A DNA stretch of 64,000 nucleotides from DASXRA01 sp036502575 (GTDB taxonomy: Bacteria; Actinomycetota; Actinomycetes; Mycobacteriales; Jatrophihabitantaceae), in contig DASXYL010000011.1 in assembly GCA_036502575.1 (NCBI GenBank), forward strand, positions 1 through 64,000, written 5' to 3'. Below, piece by piece: positions 41,866-51,021 of this stretch (positions are counted from its first letter, which is position 1; the number at the start of each line of letters is the position of its first letter). Below the pieces are notes generated by a model, which made no database searches, had not been told where the DNA came from, and worked only from the letters and a program-made list of their open reading frames with translations. A program made the position numbers and the translations under genes.

Positions 41866-43080
41866 CTATCGGCGGCCGCGAAAGGTGCGGCGTAGGTCGT
41901 CGACCCATTGGTCAGGGATTTCCCAAGGGATGAAGTGGCCACCCGCTTCGTGGGCGGTGAGGTTGACGTGGTTGTACCAGCCCGCGCGGTCGCCATCGAG
42001 GAAGTTCTGGACGCGCCCGTCGGTGGTGACCCCGGGCGGATTCTCGTAGCCGACGAAGGTGATGCCGGTAGGTGCCTCGATCGCCGGTTGCCGGTCGTGC
42101 GAGGGCGTCCAGGGATAACGGTTGTTGTTGGCGTAGGTGCGGATCGACGTGCCGATGGTGTTACCGGCCCAGAAGATCGTGGCGTGGGTCAGCAGGTCGT
42201 CCTTGGTGAAGACCGTCTCGATGTCGCCGCCGTTGTCGCTCCAGCTGATCCAGCGTTGAAGAATCCAGGCCAGCATCCCGGCGGGGGAGTCGGACAGCCC
42301 GTAGGCCAGCGTGCTCGAGTCGAGCACGTGGGCGGCGAGATGGACGGCGAACCGCCTTTCCAGGGCGACGATTCGGGCGTGGACGTCGGCCGGCAGGCCC
42401 TCCGGGATCGGGCGGCCGCCGCTGAGGTCCCAGGCCCGGTCTCCGGTGAACAGATCGAGTTTCTGGCCGGAGCCGATGTGGATCGCGTACAGCTCGTCGG
42501 CGTACTTGTGGCCGAGTTGGCCGGTGACCAGCGCGCCGACGTCGCAGCCCGCCGCGGCGTACTTGCGGTAGCCGAGGGTCTGGGTCATGAGGGTGTGCCA
42601 GAGATCGGCAACCTTCCAGAAATTCAGGTCCGGGTTGTTCGGCACCGGCGCGGAGAAGCCGAAGCCCGGAAACGACGGGACGATGACATCGAACGCCTCG
42701 GCCGGATCGCCGCCGTGAGCTCCGGGGTCGGCCAGCGGGTCGACGACCTTGGACCAGTGCCAGAAACGTCCATGGCCAGCCACGCGTAAGGATCAAGGGC
42801 GTCGGGTTCGGGCCGACCCCCGGCTTGCGCAGGAAATGGACCGGCACGCCGTCGACGTCGACCCGGTAGTGCTCGTAGGTTGTTGATCTGTGCTTCGGCG
42901 GCCCGCCAGTCGTAGTCGGTCCGCCAGTAGTCGACGAGTTCTTGCAGATAGTTGCGATCGACGCCGTAATACGAGTCGCGGTTGCCGGCATCGAGGGGCC
43001 AGCCGAGTGAGGTCGAGGCGGTGCCGTAAGTCGGTGAGCACCTCGTCGGGCACGTGGATCGGGGTCGGCTCCAGGGGCAT
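41866..43080 (-). pseudogene. Epoxide hydrolase with three frameshifts
   Basis: Read from ATG 43080, the epoxide hydrolase N-terminal domain starts PIHVPDEVLTDLRHRLDLTRL, then shifts frame near 42998 to GWPLDAGNRDSYYGVDRNYLQELVDYWR, shifts again near 42870 to HYRVDVDGVPVHFLRKPG and GPNPTPLILTRGWPW, and a third time near 42765 to HWSKVVDPLADPGAHGGDP. From there the alpha/beta hydrolase core runs to 41866, with PSFPGFGFS and GCDVGALVTGQLG, where the nucleophile Asp is in GCDVG. The His is in EAGGHFIPWE. The order of domains is fully preserved, so this is a recently inactivated gene, or a region with several sequencing errors. Confidence 0.85.
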
Positions 43081-43287
43081 TCGAGCTTCCTAGCGGAGGG
43101 GCGACAGTCGCCAGTAGCCGCCCGAATCCGGGAGCGTGTGACGGAATTCCTGAAGATCATCATATTCCTGCCGGTCGAGAGTTAATTACCTGCTCTCTGT
43201 TGTCGAGATATTGCGTAAATGTGTCGGCGACGCTACGGTCGCGTGATCACCGTCACATCGGCCTCCCCCACCGAGAGTGAGCAGCGC

Positions 43288-46200
43288 ATGTCCATCCCCC
43301 AGGTCAGAAACAGATCCCGACTCGCAGTCGTGCTCAGCGGCGTGCTCGTCATCGCGGGCATCACCGTCGTGACCGCGGGCCCAGCCGCGGCCGCGGCGAG
43401 CGGCGGCGTCGGAGCGACGCTGCCCTACGTGGAGGTCCAGGCGGAGAACTCGACCACCAACGGCACGATCATCGGTCCGAGCGCCGTCTACGGCACGCTC
43501 CCGGCCGAGGCCTCCTATCGCAAGGCCGTGACGCTGCAGGGCAGTGGCAAGTACGTCGAGTTCACCACCCCGGTCGCCACGAACTCGATCGTCTTCCGCT
43601 ACAGCATCCCCGACACCGGGAGCGGATCGGTCTATACGGCGCCGATCTCCCTCTACGTCAACGGGACGAAGCAGCCGAACTTCACCCTGACCAACGCGTA
43701 CAGCTGGTACTACGGCGGCTACCCGTTCACCAACTCGCCGGGCGGCAACCCGCACCACTTCTACGACGAGGCCCATCGCCTGTTCTCGACGACGTACGCC
43801 GCGGGCACCACCTTCCGCGTCCAGGTCGACGCCGACTCGAGCGCCTCGTCGTACACGATCGACTTCGCCGACTTCGAGAACGTCGCCGGCGTACTGTCCC
43901 AGCCGGGCGGCTCCGTGTCGGTGACCAGCCAGGGCGCCGACCCGACCGGCGCGGCCGACTCGACCGGTGCGTTCAACTCGGCGATCTCCGCCGCCGGAGC
44001 GGGCGGCACGGTCTGGATCCCTGAGGGCACCTTCAAGATCCCCGGCCATCTCATCCTGAACAACGTCACCATCAAGGGCGCCGGCATGTGGCGCTCGACG
44101 GTGGTCGGCGCCGCCCCCGGCTTCTACGGCAACTACGCCCCGAACGGCAGCTCCGGCGTCCACCTCAGCGACTTCGCGATCTTCGGCGACGTCCAGGAAC
44201 GCAATGACGGCGCCCAGGTCAACGGCATCGGCGGCGCGCTCAGCAACTCCACCGTCGACCGGGTGTGGATCGAGCACATGAAGGTCGGCGCCTGGATGGA
44301 CGGCCCGTTCAACAACCTCGTCTTCACCGGCATGCGCATCCGCAACGTCACCGCGGACGGCGTCAACTTCCACGACGGCGTGACCAACTCCAAGGTCACC
44401 AATAGCGACCTGCGCAACCTCGGCGACGACGGCCTGGCCACCTGGGCCGACCAGAACGCGGACGCGAACGACTCGTTCGACCACAACACCGTCCAATACC
44501 CGATCCTGGCCAACGGCATCGCGATCTACGGCGGGCACGACAACTTCGTCACCGACAACCGGGTCATCGACGCCGGCCTCACCCAGGGCGGAGGCATCCA
44601 CGTCGCCCAGCGGTTCGCCTCCACCACACTGGGGCGTACGGATGTCCTGCGCAACACCATCATCCGGTCCGGCAGCCTCGACCCCAACTGGAACTTCGGC
44701 GTCGGCGCGCTGTGGTTCGACGCCCGGGACGCGGCGATGACCGGCCTGACCAACGTCGACAACATCCTGATCCAGCAGAGCCCGTTCGAGGCGATCCAGT
44801 TCGTATCGGGCTCGAGCATCAGCAACGTCGCGATCAACAACGCGACGATCCAGAACACGGGCACGTGGGTCGTCCAGGAACAGGTCAACGGCGCGGCGAC
44901 CATCACCAACAGCACCGCCACCGGCACGCAGGCCCCCGCGTCGATCTACAACTGCGGGGTCGGCTTCACGCTGACCGACGGCGGCGGCAACTCCGGCGTC
45001 TTCGGCACCCCGGCTTGCCAGAACATCACCGCCCCGGCGTTCCCGCCGTACCTGCCGGACAACGGCTCGCTGATCTCGATCAGCCCGACGGCGGTCGGTT
45101 TCGGCAGCGTGGCCACCGGCTCGTCCAGTGCTCCGCAGGCGGTCACGGTCACCAACACCGGGACGGCCGCCGCCCCGGTCGGCTCTATCGCGACGTCCGG
45201 CGACTTCAGCCAGACCAACAACTGCGGCAGCTCGCTCGCCGCCGGCGCCTCGTGCACGGTCAATGTCACGTTCACGCCGACTGCTTCCGGCTCCCGGACG
45301 GGCAACCTGTCCGTCACCGCGTCGGGAATCGTCAACACCGTTCCACTGTCCGGGACGGGCGTGGCCCCCGGGCCGATCCTCAACCCCAACCCGTCCAGCC
45401 TGACCTTCGCCGGGACGATCGTCGGCAACTCCGCGCCGACCCAGGCCGTCATCGTCACCAACTCCGGGACGACGTCGGCGACGGTCTCCGGCGTCACGGC
45501 GAGTGGTGACTACAGCCAGACCAACAACTGCGCGACCCTGGCTGTCGGCGCGTCCTGCACGGTGACGGTCAAGTTCACCCCGACCGTGTCCGGCACTCGC
45601 ACCGGCAACGTCACGATCACCAGCAACGCCAACAACAGCCCGACGGCGATCGCCCTCACCGGCAGCGGCATCGGCACCGACACCAACATCGCGCTGCACA
45701 AGACGGCCTCGGCCAGCAGCGAGGTCAACGGCACCCAGACCGCCGCTACCGCTGTCGACGGTGACGCCAACACCTACTGGGAGAGCGCGAACAACGCCTT
45801 CCCGCAGTGGCTGCAGGTCGACCTCGGCGCGACGTACACCGTCGGCAAGGTGACGCTGAAGCTGCCGCCGTCGAGCGCCTGGGGTACCCGCACCCAGACG
45901 CTGTCGGTGCAGACCAGTACCAACGGCAGCACGTTCAGCACGGCTGTAGGTTCGGCGACGTACACGTTCACCTCGCCGACCAACGTGGTCAACATCCCGA
46001 CCCCGGCGACCGACGCCCGGTACGTGCGGATCAACGTCACCGCCAATTCGGGATGGCCGGCGGGGCAGGCATCCGAGTTCGAGGTCTACCCGAGCGGCGG
46101 CACCCCGGCCAACTCGGCGACGCTGAGCACCAACCCCGGCTCGCTCACCTTCGCCAGCCAGGCGCTCAACACCACCAGCCCGGCGCAGACCGTGACGATC

Positions 46201-46842
46201 ACCAACACGGGGACGGCGGCCGCCTCGGTCTCCTCCGTCGCGGTCACCGGTGAGTTCGCCCAGACGAACACCTGCGGCAACTCGATCGCCGCCGGCGCGT
46301 CCTGCACGACCACCGTCACGTTCCGACCGACGGCGTCAGGCACCCGCACCGGCACGCTCACCATCGCGAGCAACGCCACGAACACCCCTACCACGATCGC
46401 GCTCACCGGCACGGGCGCCGGGACCACGTCCACCAACCTCGCGGCCGGCAAGCCGACCAGCGAGTCCAGCCACACCGACGTCTACCCCTCGAGCAACGTC
46501 ACCGACACCAACCAGGGCAGCTACTGGGAGAGCGCCAACAACGCGTTCCCCCAGTGGGTGCAGGTCGATCTCGGTTCCGCGCAGAGCGCCAGCCGGATCG
46601 TGCTGCAACTGCCGGCGTCGTGGGGTGCGCGCACCGAGACGTTGTCGATCCTGGGCAGCACCGACGGGACGAACTTCGCCACGGTCAAGGCGTCGGCCGG
46701 CTACACCTTCGACCCGGCGTCCAACAACACCGTCACCATCCCCATCACCGCCACCACCCAGCGCTACTTCCGGCTGAACATCACCGCCAACAACGGCTGG
46801 CCGGCCGGCCAGATCTCCAGCTTCCAGGTCTGGAACGTCTGA
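43288..46842 (+). CDS. Secreted multimodular beta-helix glucanase-like protein (1184 aa)
   Basis: Starts at ATG 43288 with a Sec signal (LAVVLSGVLVIAGITVVTAG, cut near AAAA/SGGV). After a ~150-residue carbohydrate-binding-like jelly roll (YVEVQAENSTTNGTIIG) comes a right-handed parallel beta helix (residues ~215-580) with SQGADPTGAADSTGAFNSAI, like GH87 alpha-1,3-glucanases or mycodextranases. Then three choice-of-anchor-D type sandwich repeats (each with DxxxTNNCGxxLAxGASCTVxVxFxPTxSGxRTG) alternate with two F5/8 C (CBM32-like) domains (GDANTYWESANNAFPQWLQVDLG and its near copy GSYWESANNAFPQWVQVDLG). It likely attacks alpha-glucan of fungal walls or dextran. GH family assignment is by memory. 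A strong terminator follows. Confidence 0.78.
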   Translation: MSIPQVRNRSRLAVVLSGVLVIAGITVVTAGPAAAAASGGVGATLPYVEVQAENSTTNGTIIGPSAVYGTLPAEASYRKAVTLQGSGKYVEFTTPVATNSIVFRYSIPDTGSGSVYTAPISLYVNGTKQPNFTLTNAYSWYYGGYPFTNSPGGNPHHFYDEAHRLFSTTYAAGTTFRVQVDADSSASSYTIDFADFENVAGVLSQPGGSVSVTSQGADPTGAADSTGAFNSAISAAGAGGTVWIPEGTFKIPGHLILNNVTIKGAGMWRSTVVGAAPGFYGNYAPNGSSGVHLSDFAIFGDVQERNDGAQVNGIGGALSNSTVDRVWIEHMKVGAWMDGPFNNLVFTGMRIRNVTADGVNFHDGVTNSKVTNSDLRNLGDDGLATWADQNADANDSFDHNTVQYPILANGIAIYGGHDNFVTDNRVIDAGLTQGGGIHVAQRFASTTLGRTDVLRNTIIRSGSLDPNWNFGVGALWFDARDAAMTGLTNVDNILIQQSPFEAIQFVSGSSISNVAINNATIQNTGTWVVQEQVNGAATITNSTATGTQAPASIYNCGVGFTLTDGGGNSGVFGTPACQNITAPAFPPYLPDNGSLISISPTAVGFGSVATGSSSAPQAVTVTNTGTAAAPVGSIATSGDFSQTNNCGSSLAAGASCTVNVTFTPTASGSRTGNLSVTASGIVNTVPLSGTGVAPGPILNPNPSSLTFAGTIVGNSAPTQAVIVTNSGTTSATVSGVTASGDYSQTNNCATLAVGASCTVTVKFTPTVSGTRTGNVTITSNANNSPTAIALTGSGIGTDTNIALHKTASASSEVNGTQTAATAVDGDANTYWESANNAFPQWLQVDLGATYTVGKVTLKLPPSSAWGTRTQTLSVQTSTNGSTFSTAVGSATYTFTSPTNVVNIPTPATDARYVRINVTANSGWPAGQASEFEVYPSGGTPANSATLSTNPGSLTFASQALNTTSPAQTVTITNTGTAAASVSSVAVTGEFAQTNTCGNSIAAGASCTTTVTFRPTASGTRTGTLTIASNATNTPTTIALTGTGAGTTSTNLAAGKPTSESSHTDVYPSSNVTDTNQGSYWESANNAFPQWVQVDLGSAQSASRIVLQLPASWGARTETLSILGSTDGTNFATVKASAGYTFDPASNNTVTIPITATTQRYFRLNITANNGWPAGQISSFQVWNV

Positions 46843-46852
46843 CCGTCATGAC

Positions 46853-46890
46853 GGTGCCGCCGGCTGCCCGCTGAGGGCGTCGGCGGCACC
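46853..46890 (+). terminator. Rho-independent-like terminator
   Basis: GGTGCCGCCG (46853-46862) pairs with CGGCGGCACC (46881-46890) as a perfect 10-bp stem, and the 18-base loop adds GCCC/GGGC pairing. It begins 10 bases after the stop of the secreted glucanase-like gene, after a shorter palindrome ACCGTCATGACGGT. No T-run follows, as is common in high-GC bacteria. Confidence 0.6.
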
Positions 46891-47120
46891 GCCACGTGTG
46901 TGCTCAGGCCGGTTCGAACTCGCGCAGCATCGCCTCGAGCGCGGCCTGGTCAGGCCCGATGAACGGGCGCCCGAGCGCGCGTGCTTGTCAAGGGACGTAT
47001 TGGTGTGCTTCAGGAGGAACCCCGGGACCTCCCACAGCCGGGGAGGAGTACCGCACGTTTCCGATGCCGGTCGCGGTGGAGGTCGCGAACCTGGCGGCGT
47101 GGCATCGCTACCGTAGCCGG

Positions 47121-48047
47121 ATGGGTTATGGGCTGCGTTTACGCGCTGGTGTTCTCGCCGGACTATGTGTCGCTGCTGGCGCCGCGGCGTGCGGGTCGTC
47201 GAAAGCATCCGGGCCGGCCGACACTTCTGCCCGCAACAGGGAGTCCTCGAGTTCGGTCGCTGCACCCACGACGCCCGCCAGCCCTGTCCCGTCGCTAAGC
47301 CACGTCGCGTCGAAGCCGACGCGGGGCCCGTCCAGCTCAGCACCGTCGCCGAGCAGATCGAGCGCGCCGTCGCAGAGTGGCCCGGTCATCGTCATCGACC
47401 CGGGCCACAGCCCGACGATCAACGCAATCGATCCCTCCACCGGGTTGAATGTCTCCGACTACGAGAACGAGCCGGAGATGCGTGATGTGTTCACAGTTGC
47501 CGAGATGGTCAAGGCCAAGCTGACTGCAGCCGGCTACCGAGTGGTCATAACGAAGACCACAGCGACTGATCGTGTCTCGCTGGCGCAGCGTGCCGCCATC
47601 GCCAACAACGCTCATGCGGCGCTGGCTCTGAGCATCCATGACCAGGCCGGCTCGAACGGCGGCATCGCGTTCGCCGAGGGCAACAACACGGTTTACTACC
47701 AGTCTGTCGGGAACTACCGCGAAACGCCGAGTGGCAAGAAGGTCGTCTTCACCGACCAGCGGATCGCGGCGCTGAGCATGAAGTATGGCCAGATGTTTCA
47801 GGCGCAGCGGGCGAACGCCGAGGGTCACCAGATCACATTGCGGAGCAACGTCGGCTACGACCTGGGCACGCGCGGCCTCGCTCCGGGCAACATCTGGTTG
47901 GTGCAGTTGCTCTCCCGCGTCCCGTGGATCTACAACGAGGCCGGCGGGAACAGCGCCGGGATGTCAGGCTTGAACGGCACCGATGAGCGCAAGTACGCGA
48001 ACGGCCTCGTGGCGAGCGTCGAACACAGCGTGCCCCTACCGCGATAG
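47121..48047 (+). CDS. Lipoprotein N-acetylmuramoyl-L-alanine amidase (Amidase_3)
   Basis: A 308-residue protein starting at ATG 47121. The signal peptide ends in a lipobox (VAAGAAACGSS, Cys near residue 24), followed by a Ser/Pro-rich linker and an Amidase_3 domain from about residue 90: VIVIDPGHSPTINAID with the first zinc His, and LALSIHDQAGSNGG in the place of the second. The usual catalytic Glu region is in NEPEMRD. It should cleave the amide bond between muramic acid and the peptide in peptidoglycan. A longer ORF upstream to 46896 has no start support. Confidence 0.85.
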   Translation: MGYGLRLRAGVLAGLCVAAGAAACGSSKASGPADTSARNRESSSSVAAPTTPASPVPSLSHVASKPTRGPSSSAPSPSRSSAPSQSGPVIVIDPGHSPTINAIDPSTGLNVSDYENEPEMRDVFTVAEMVKAKLTAAGYRVVITKTTATDRVSLAQRAAIANNAHAALALSIHDQAGSNGGIAFAEGNNTVYYQSVGNYRETPSGKKVVFTDQRIAALSMKYGQMFQAQRANAEGHQITLRSNVGYDLGTRGLAPGNIWLVQLLSRVPWIYNEAGGNSAGMSGLNGTDERKYANGLVASVEHSVPLPR

Positions 48048-48072
48048 GGAGTGACGCCGTCGACGGCTACGA

Positions 48073-48420
48073 CTACTCCGACTTGGGCCGCCAGACGCCG
48101 AATCGGTTGCCGAGCGGGTCGACGAGATGGGCGAACTCAATGTCGCCGTTGTGGGTGAACGGGATGGCCAAGGTGGCGCCGAGTTCTTGGGCCCGGCTGA
48201 TCGTCGCCTGGACGTCGTCGACGTGGACGTAGAAGATCGCCCAGTTCTCGGCGCCCATGCCGGACGTGCCCCACAGCCCACCCTTGTCACCGTCGACCGT
48301 GCTGTACTGCGCCGGTGCTGAGGGTGGGCCGATCTCCCAGCCGAGCAGTCCTCCGTAGAAGGCTCTCGAGGAGTCCGGGTCCGACGATCCGATCTCGAAG
48401 TAGTCAACGTGATTTGGCAT
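48073..48420 (-). CDS. Glyoxalase/VOC-fold protein
   Basis: A 115-residue VOC domain protein: VDYFEIGSSDPDSSRAFYGGLLGWE at the start and DIEFAHLVDPLGNRFGVWRP at the end, the latter carrying the metal-site Glu/His positions of the fold. Members include glyoxalases, dioxygenases and antibiotic-binding proteins; substrate unknown. Single gene, convergent with the amidase gene and 40 bases downstream of the secreted esterase in the same direction. Confidence 0.85.
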   Translation of the reverse strand: MPNHVDYFEIGSSDPDSSRAFYGGLLGWEIGPPSAPAQYSTVDGDKGGLWGTSGMGAENWAIFYVHVDDVQATISRAQELGATLAIPFTHNGDIEFAHLVDPLGNRFGVWRPKSE

Positions 48421-48459
48421 GACGCCGTTCTACCTCGATCGTCCGACAACGGGTCGTGG

Positions 48460-49599
48460 TCAGTACAGCTTGTTGCCCAGGAAGCTGACGATGTCGTCCA
48501 TGACCTGCTTCGAGGACCATTGCTTCGCGGACGTCGCGGCTCCGCCGAGGAAGGTCACGTCGCCGTGGTTGGCTCCTTGCACGACGTACCGGGTGCTCTC
48601 GACGCCCTTGGCCCGCAAGGCCTTCTGCAGGATCAGCGTCTGGCTGGGCGAGACGAGTTGGTCCGCGCTGCCGTGTAGCAGGACGAAGGGCGGGCTGGAC
48701 TTTCTGGCGTAGGTGAGCGGATTCGCCCGGGCCATCGCGGCCGGATCGTCCTTGACCGACAGCGTCGTGTTCGGCCCGAAGACGAACTTGGCGAGTGAGT
48801 TGCCGGCCGCGTAGTTCGCCTGCTTTGCCGCCGGGTCGAAGTCGGCCGCGACCTTCGATATGTCAGAAGGTCCGAACTCGTCGACCACTGCCTGCACCGT
48901 GCTGCTCTGGCCGGGGTTGCTGCTGTCTTCGAACTGTTTGAGGCCGTTGGTGACGCCGGTCATCGCGGCGAGGTAGCCACCGGCGGACTGTCCCCATACC
49001 GCGACTTTGGCCGGGTCGATGCCGTAGGTGGCGGCGTGCGCGCGCAGGTAGCGGATCGCCGACTTCACGTCCGCGACCGAGTCCTTGTAGGTCGCGCCAT
49101 TGGTGACCGTGCGGTATTCGATGCTGGCCACGACGTAGCCCTGCTCGGCGACGTAGGTGCGCTGATCCAGGTTGCCCGACTTGTCATCCGAGACGAATCC
49201 GCCGCCGGTGATGTAGACGACGAGCGGCTTCTTGCCGGACGTCTTCGGCACCTGGATGTCCATCTTCAACGAGATCATCTTGCCGCCCGATGACGGCGTG
49301 TCGTAGACGACATCGTTGTGAGTGGTCAGCTCGGTCTGGCCGCATTGCGGCTGCGGCCCACCGCCATCGATGACCGTGCTCGTTCTGGTGTCACTCGGCG
49401 CAATGGTCTTCGCCATCGTGATGCCCGGCGCGCCGCCGCCGCCCGGCCCCCTCGACGACGACGACGTGGGGCAGGACGTCAGAGCGGTCGTCGTCGCGCT
49501 GGACGTAGTGGACGCGCTGGAGCTGGACGCGAACGCGGCCAGGGCGCTGCCGAGCAGCGCCGTGATGGCGAGCACCGAGCCCACCTTTCTCGTGGTCAT
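48460..49599 (-). CDS. Secreted alpha/beta hydrolase (carboxylesterase/feruloyl-esterase-like)
   Basis: A 379-residue exported hydrolase with signal KVGSVLAITALLGSALAAFA, a Ser/Thr-rich linker, and a BD-FAE/esterase core. Oxyanion motif VYITGGGF, nucleophile in VAVWGQSAGGYLAAM, Asp in LLHGSADQLVSPSQT and His in GANHGDVTF. Cysteines CPTS and PQCGQ near the N-terminus may form a disulfide. Likely splits esters on plant cell-wall material or other polymers. Divergent from the TetR gene at 49763, sharing a promoter gap with an AAGCGGATA half-site. Confidence 0.88.
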   Translation of the reverse strand: MTTRKVGSVLAITALLGSALAAFASSSSASTTSSATTTALTSCPTSSSSRGPGGGGAPGITMAKTIAPSDTRTSTVIDGGGPQPQCGQTELTTHNDVVYDTPSSGGKMISLKMDIQVPKTSGKKPLVVYITGGGFVSDDKSGNLDQRTYVAEQGYVVASIEYRTVTNGATYKDSVADVKSAIRYLRAHAATYGIDPAKVAVWGQSAGGYLAAMTGVTNGLKQFEDSSNPGQSSTVQAVVDEFGPSDISKVAADFDPAAKQANYAAGNSLAKFVFGPNTTLSVKDDPAAMARANPLTYARKSSPPFVLLHGSADQLVSPSQTLILQKALRAKGVESTRYVVQGANHGDVTFLGGAATSAKQWSSKQVMDDIVSFLGNKLY

Positions 49600-49636
49600 G
49601 ATCGACTCCTTCGACGAACGGCAACTGGATGTCTGA

Positions 49637-49672
49637 TATCCGGTTCGCCGCCACCGTACCTCTAAGCGGATA
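49637..49672. promoter_or_regulatory. Candidate TetR operator with CGGATA half-sites
   Basis: Between the divergent esterase and TetR genes there is GATATCCG (from about 49635) and AAGCGGATA (49664-49672), inverted relative to each other. The second is identical to the arm of the operator upstream of the MFS exporter at 10517. The two TetR proteins share very similar recognition helices (HAGVGVxTxYRxFxDK), so this may be the operator of the local TetR. Confidence 0.4.
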
Positions 49673-49762
49673 CGCTGCTATCAGTTAGTGTCGGTTCACA
49701 GCGGAGTCATTGGTCGTCCGCGCCACGCGATGATCGGACTCGCCCGAGGAGGTGTCAGGTAC

Positions 49763-50371
49763 ATGGCGGCGGAGCGACCCGAGTCGCGGAGGCTGCGCAG
49801 CGACGCCGAACTCAACCGCGCTCGCATCATCGCGGCGGCGCGCGAGGTCTTCCGCGACCGGGGGATCGCCGCGACACTGAACGACGTGGCCCGGCACGCG
49901 GGGGTCGGGGTGGCCACCGTCTATCGGCGGTTCGCCGACAAGGACGAGCTGGTCGGTGCACTGTTCGAGGACATCGTCGACACCGCCGAGACAGTCACGC
50001 GCGCGGGATTGGCCGAGCCCGACGCCTGGGTCGGGTTGACCAGAGCGCTGGAGCAGGTGTGCGAGGTGCAGGCGATGGACCGCGGGCTGCGCGAGGTCAT
50101 GCTCGGTACCGGCCGGGGCTCGCAACGTCGAGAGCAGATGCGCGCGCGGGTCGGGCCATTGCTCGACGAACTCGTCGCCCGGGCCAAGGAGCAGGGACTG
50201 CTGCGCGCCGACATCGTGCCGCCGGATTTCCCCACGCTCCAGTTGATGCTGGGCGCGGTCACCGAACATCTCGGCCAGCCCGAGCTGTGGCGCCGCTATC
50301 TCGCCCTGCTCATCGACGGGATGCGGGCCCGGCCCGATCTCACCCCGCTGCCCGGGACGGGTCAGCGCTGA
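49763..50371 (+). CDS. TetR-family transcriptional regulator
   Basis: A 202-residue regulator starting at ATG 49763 with GAGGAGGT upstream. The helix-turn-helix reads AATLNDVARHAGVGVATVYRRFADKDEL, close to that of the TetR at 8285. The C-terminal domain ends WRRYLALLIDGMR, again as in that paralogue. It is divergent from a secreted esterase, the most likely target. Its last 10 bases overlap the convergent araD gene end. Ligand unknown. Confidence 0.9.
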   Translation: MAAERPESRRLRSDAELNRARIIAAAREVFRDRGIAATLNDVARHAGVGVATVYRRFADKDELVGALFEDIVDTAETVTRAGLAEPDAWVGLTRALEQVCEVQAMDRGLREVMLGTGRGSQRREQMRARVGPLLDELVARAKEQGLLRADIVPPDFPTLQLMLGAVTEHLGQPELWRRYLALLIDGMRARPDLTPLPGTGQR

Positions 50372-51021
50372 CCGTAGACCGTCTGGTATCGCCCGTACAA
50401 CCGATCGATGTCGGCGGCGGCGATGGGAATCGGTTCGCCTAGTTGGCGGGCCAGGTGCACGGAGCGGGCCACGTCCTCGCACATGACCGCCGCCTTCACC
50501 GCCGCCCGGGCCGATACTCCGATGGTGAAGACGCCGTGGTTGCGCATGAGCACCGCAGGGGAGCGGTGGCCGGTCAGGGTTTCCACGATGCCGACGCCGA
50601 TGTCGTCGTTCCCGATAAGGGCGAACGGGCCGACCGGAATCGGGCCCCCGAACTCGTCGGCCATCGCGGTTAGCACGCACGGTATCGGCTCCCCCCGCGC
50701 CGCCCATGCGCAGGCGTATGGCGAGTGGGTATGGACGACGCCGCCGACCGAGGGCAGGTGCCGGTAGACGTAAGCGTGCGCGGCGGTGTCGCTGGACGGG
50801 GCCAGGTCGCCCTGCACGACGTTGCCGTCCAGGTCGCAGACGATCATGTGATTGGCGGTGATCTCGTCGTAGTCGATGCCGCTCGGCTTGATCACCATCA
50901 GGTTGTGGCCGGGCACTCGCGCCGACACGTTTCCCGCCGTCCAGGCGACCAGGTTGTAGCGCACGAGCTCCGCGTGCAGCCGGGCGACCTCGGCCTGAAT
51001 CGCGAACAGGTCGGCGTTCAT
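50362..51021 (-). CDS. araD: L-ribulose-5-phosphate 4-epimerase
   Basis: A 219-residue class II aldolase-fold enzyme: NLVAWTAGNVSARVPG, the phosphate-binding VIKPSGIDYDE, zinc ligands in VVHTHSPYACAWA and MRNHGVF, and the C-terminal region containing RLYGRYQTVYGQR. It converts L-ribulose-5-phosphate to D-xylulose-5-phosphate. Its ATG overlaps the araB stop by four bases, so araB and araD are one unit, divergent from araA. Given the araB and araA neighbours this is AraD and not a fuculose aldolase. Confidence 0.93.
   Translation of the reverse strand: MNADLFAIQAEVARLHAELVRYNLVAWTAGNVSARVPGHNLMVIKPSGIDYDEITANHMIVCDLDGNVVQGDLAPSSDTAAHAYVYRHLPSVGGVVHTHSPYACAWAARGEPIPCVLTAMADEFGGPIPVGPFALIGNDDIGVGIVETLTGHRSPAVLMRNHGVFTIGVSARAAVKAAVMCEDVARSVHLARQLGEPIPIAAADIDRLYGRYQTVYGQR

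Noticed and set aside
43186..45699. 837-codon minus-strand frame opposite the beta-helix protein
   Set aside because: Translation is Asp/Val/Gly/Arg repeats produced by antisense of Asn/Thr/Val codons; no domain pattern.
46904..46984. Short minus-strand frame ending LGRPFIGPDQAALEAMLREFEPA
   Set aside because: It looks protein-like for about 27 codons and could be the C-terminal stump of a lost gene, but an upstream stop and short length prevent any call.
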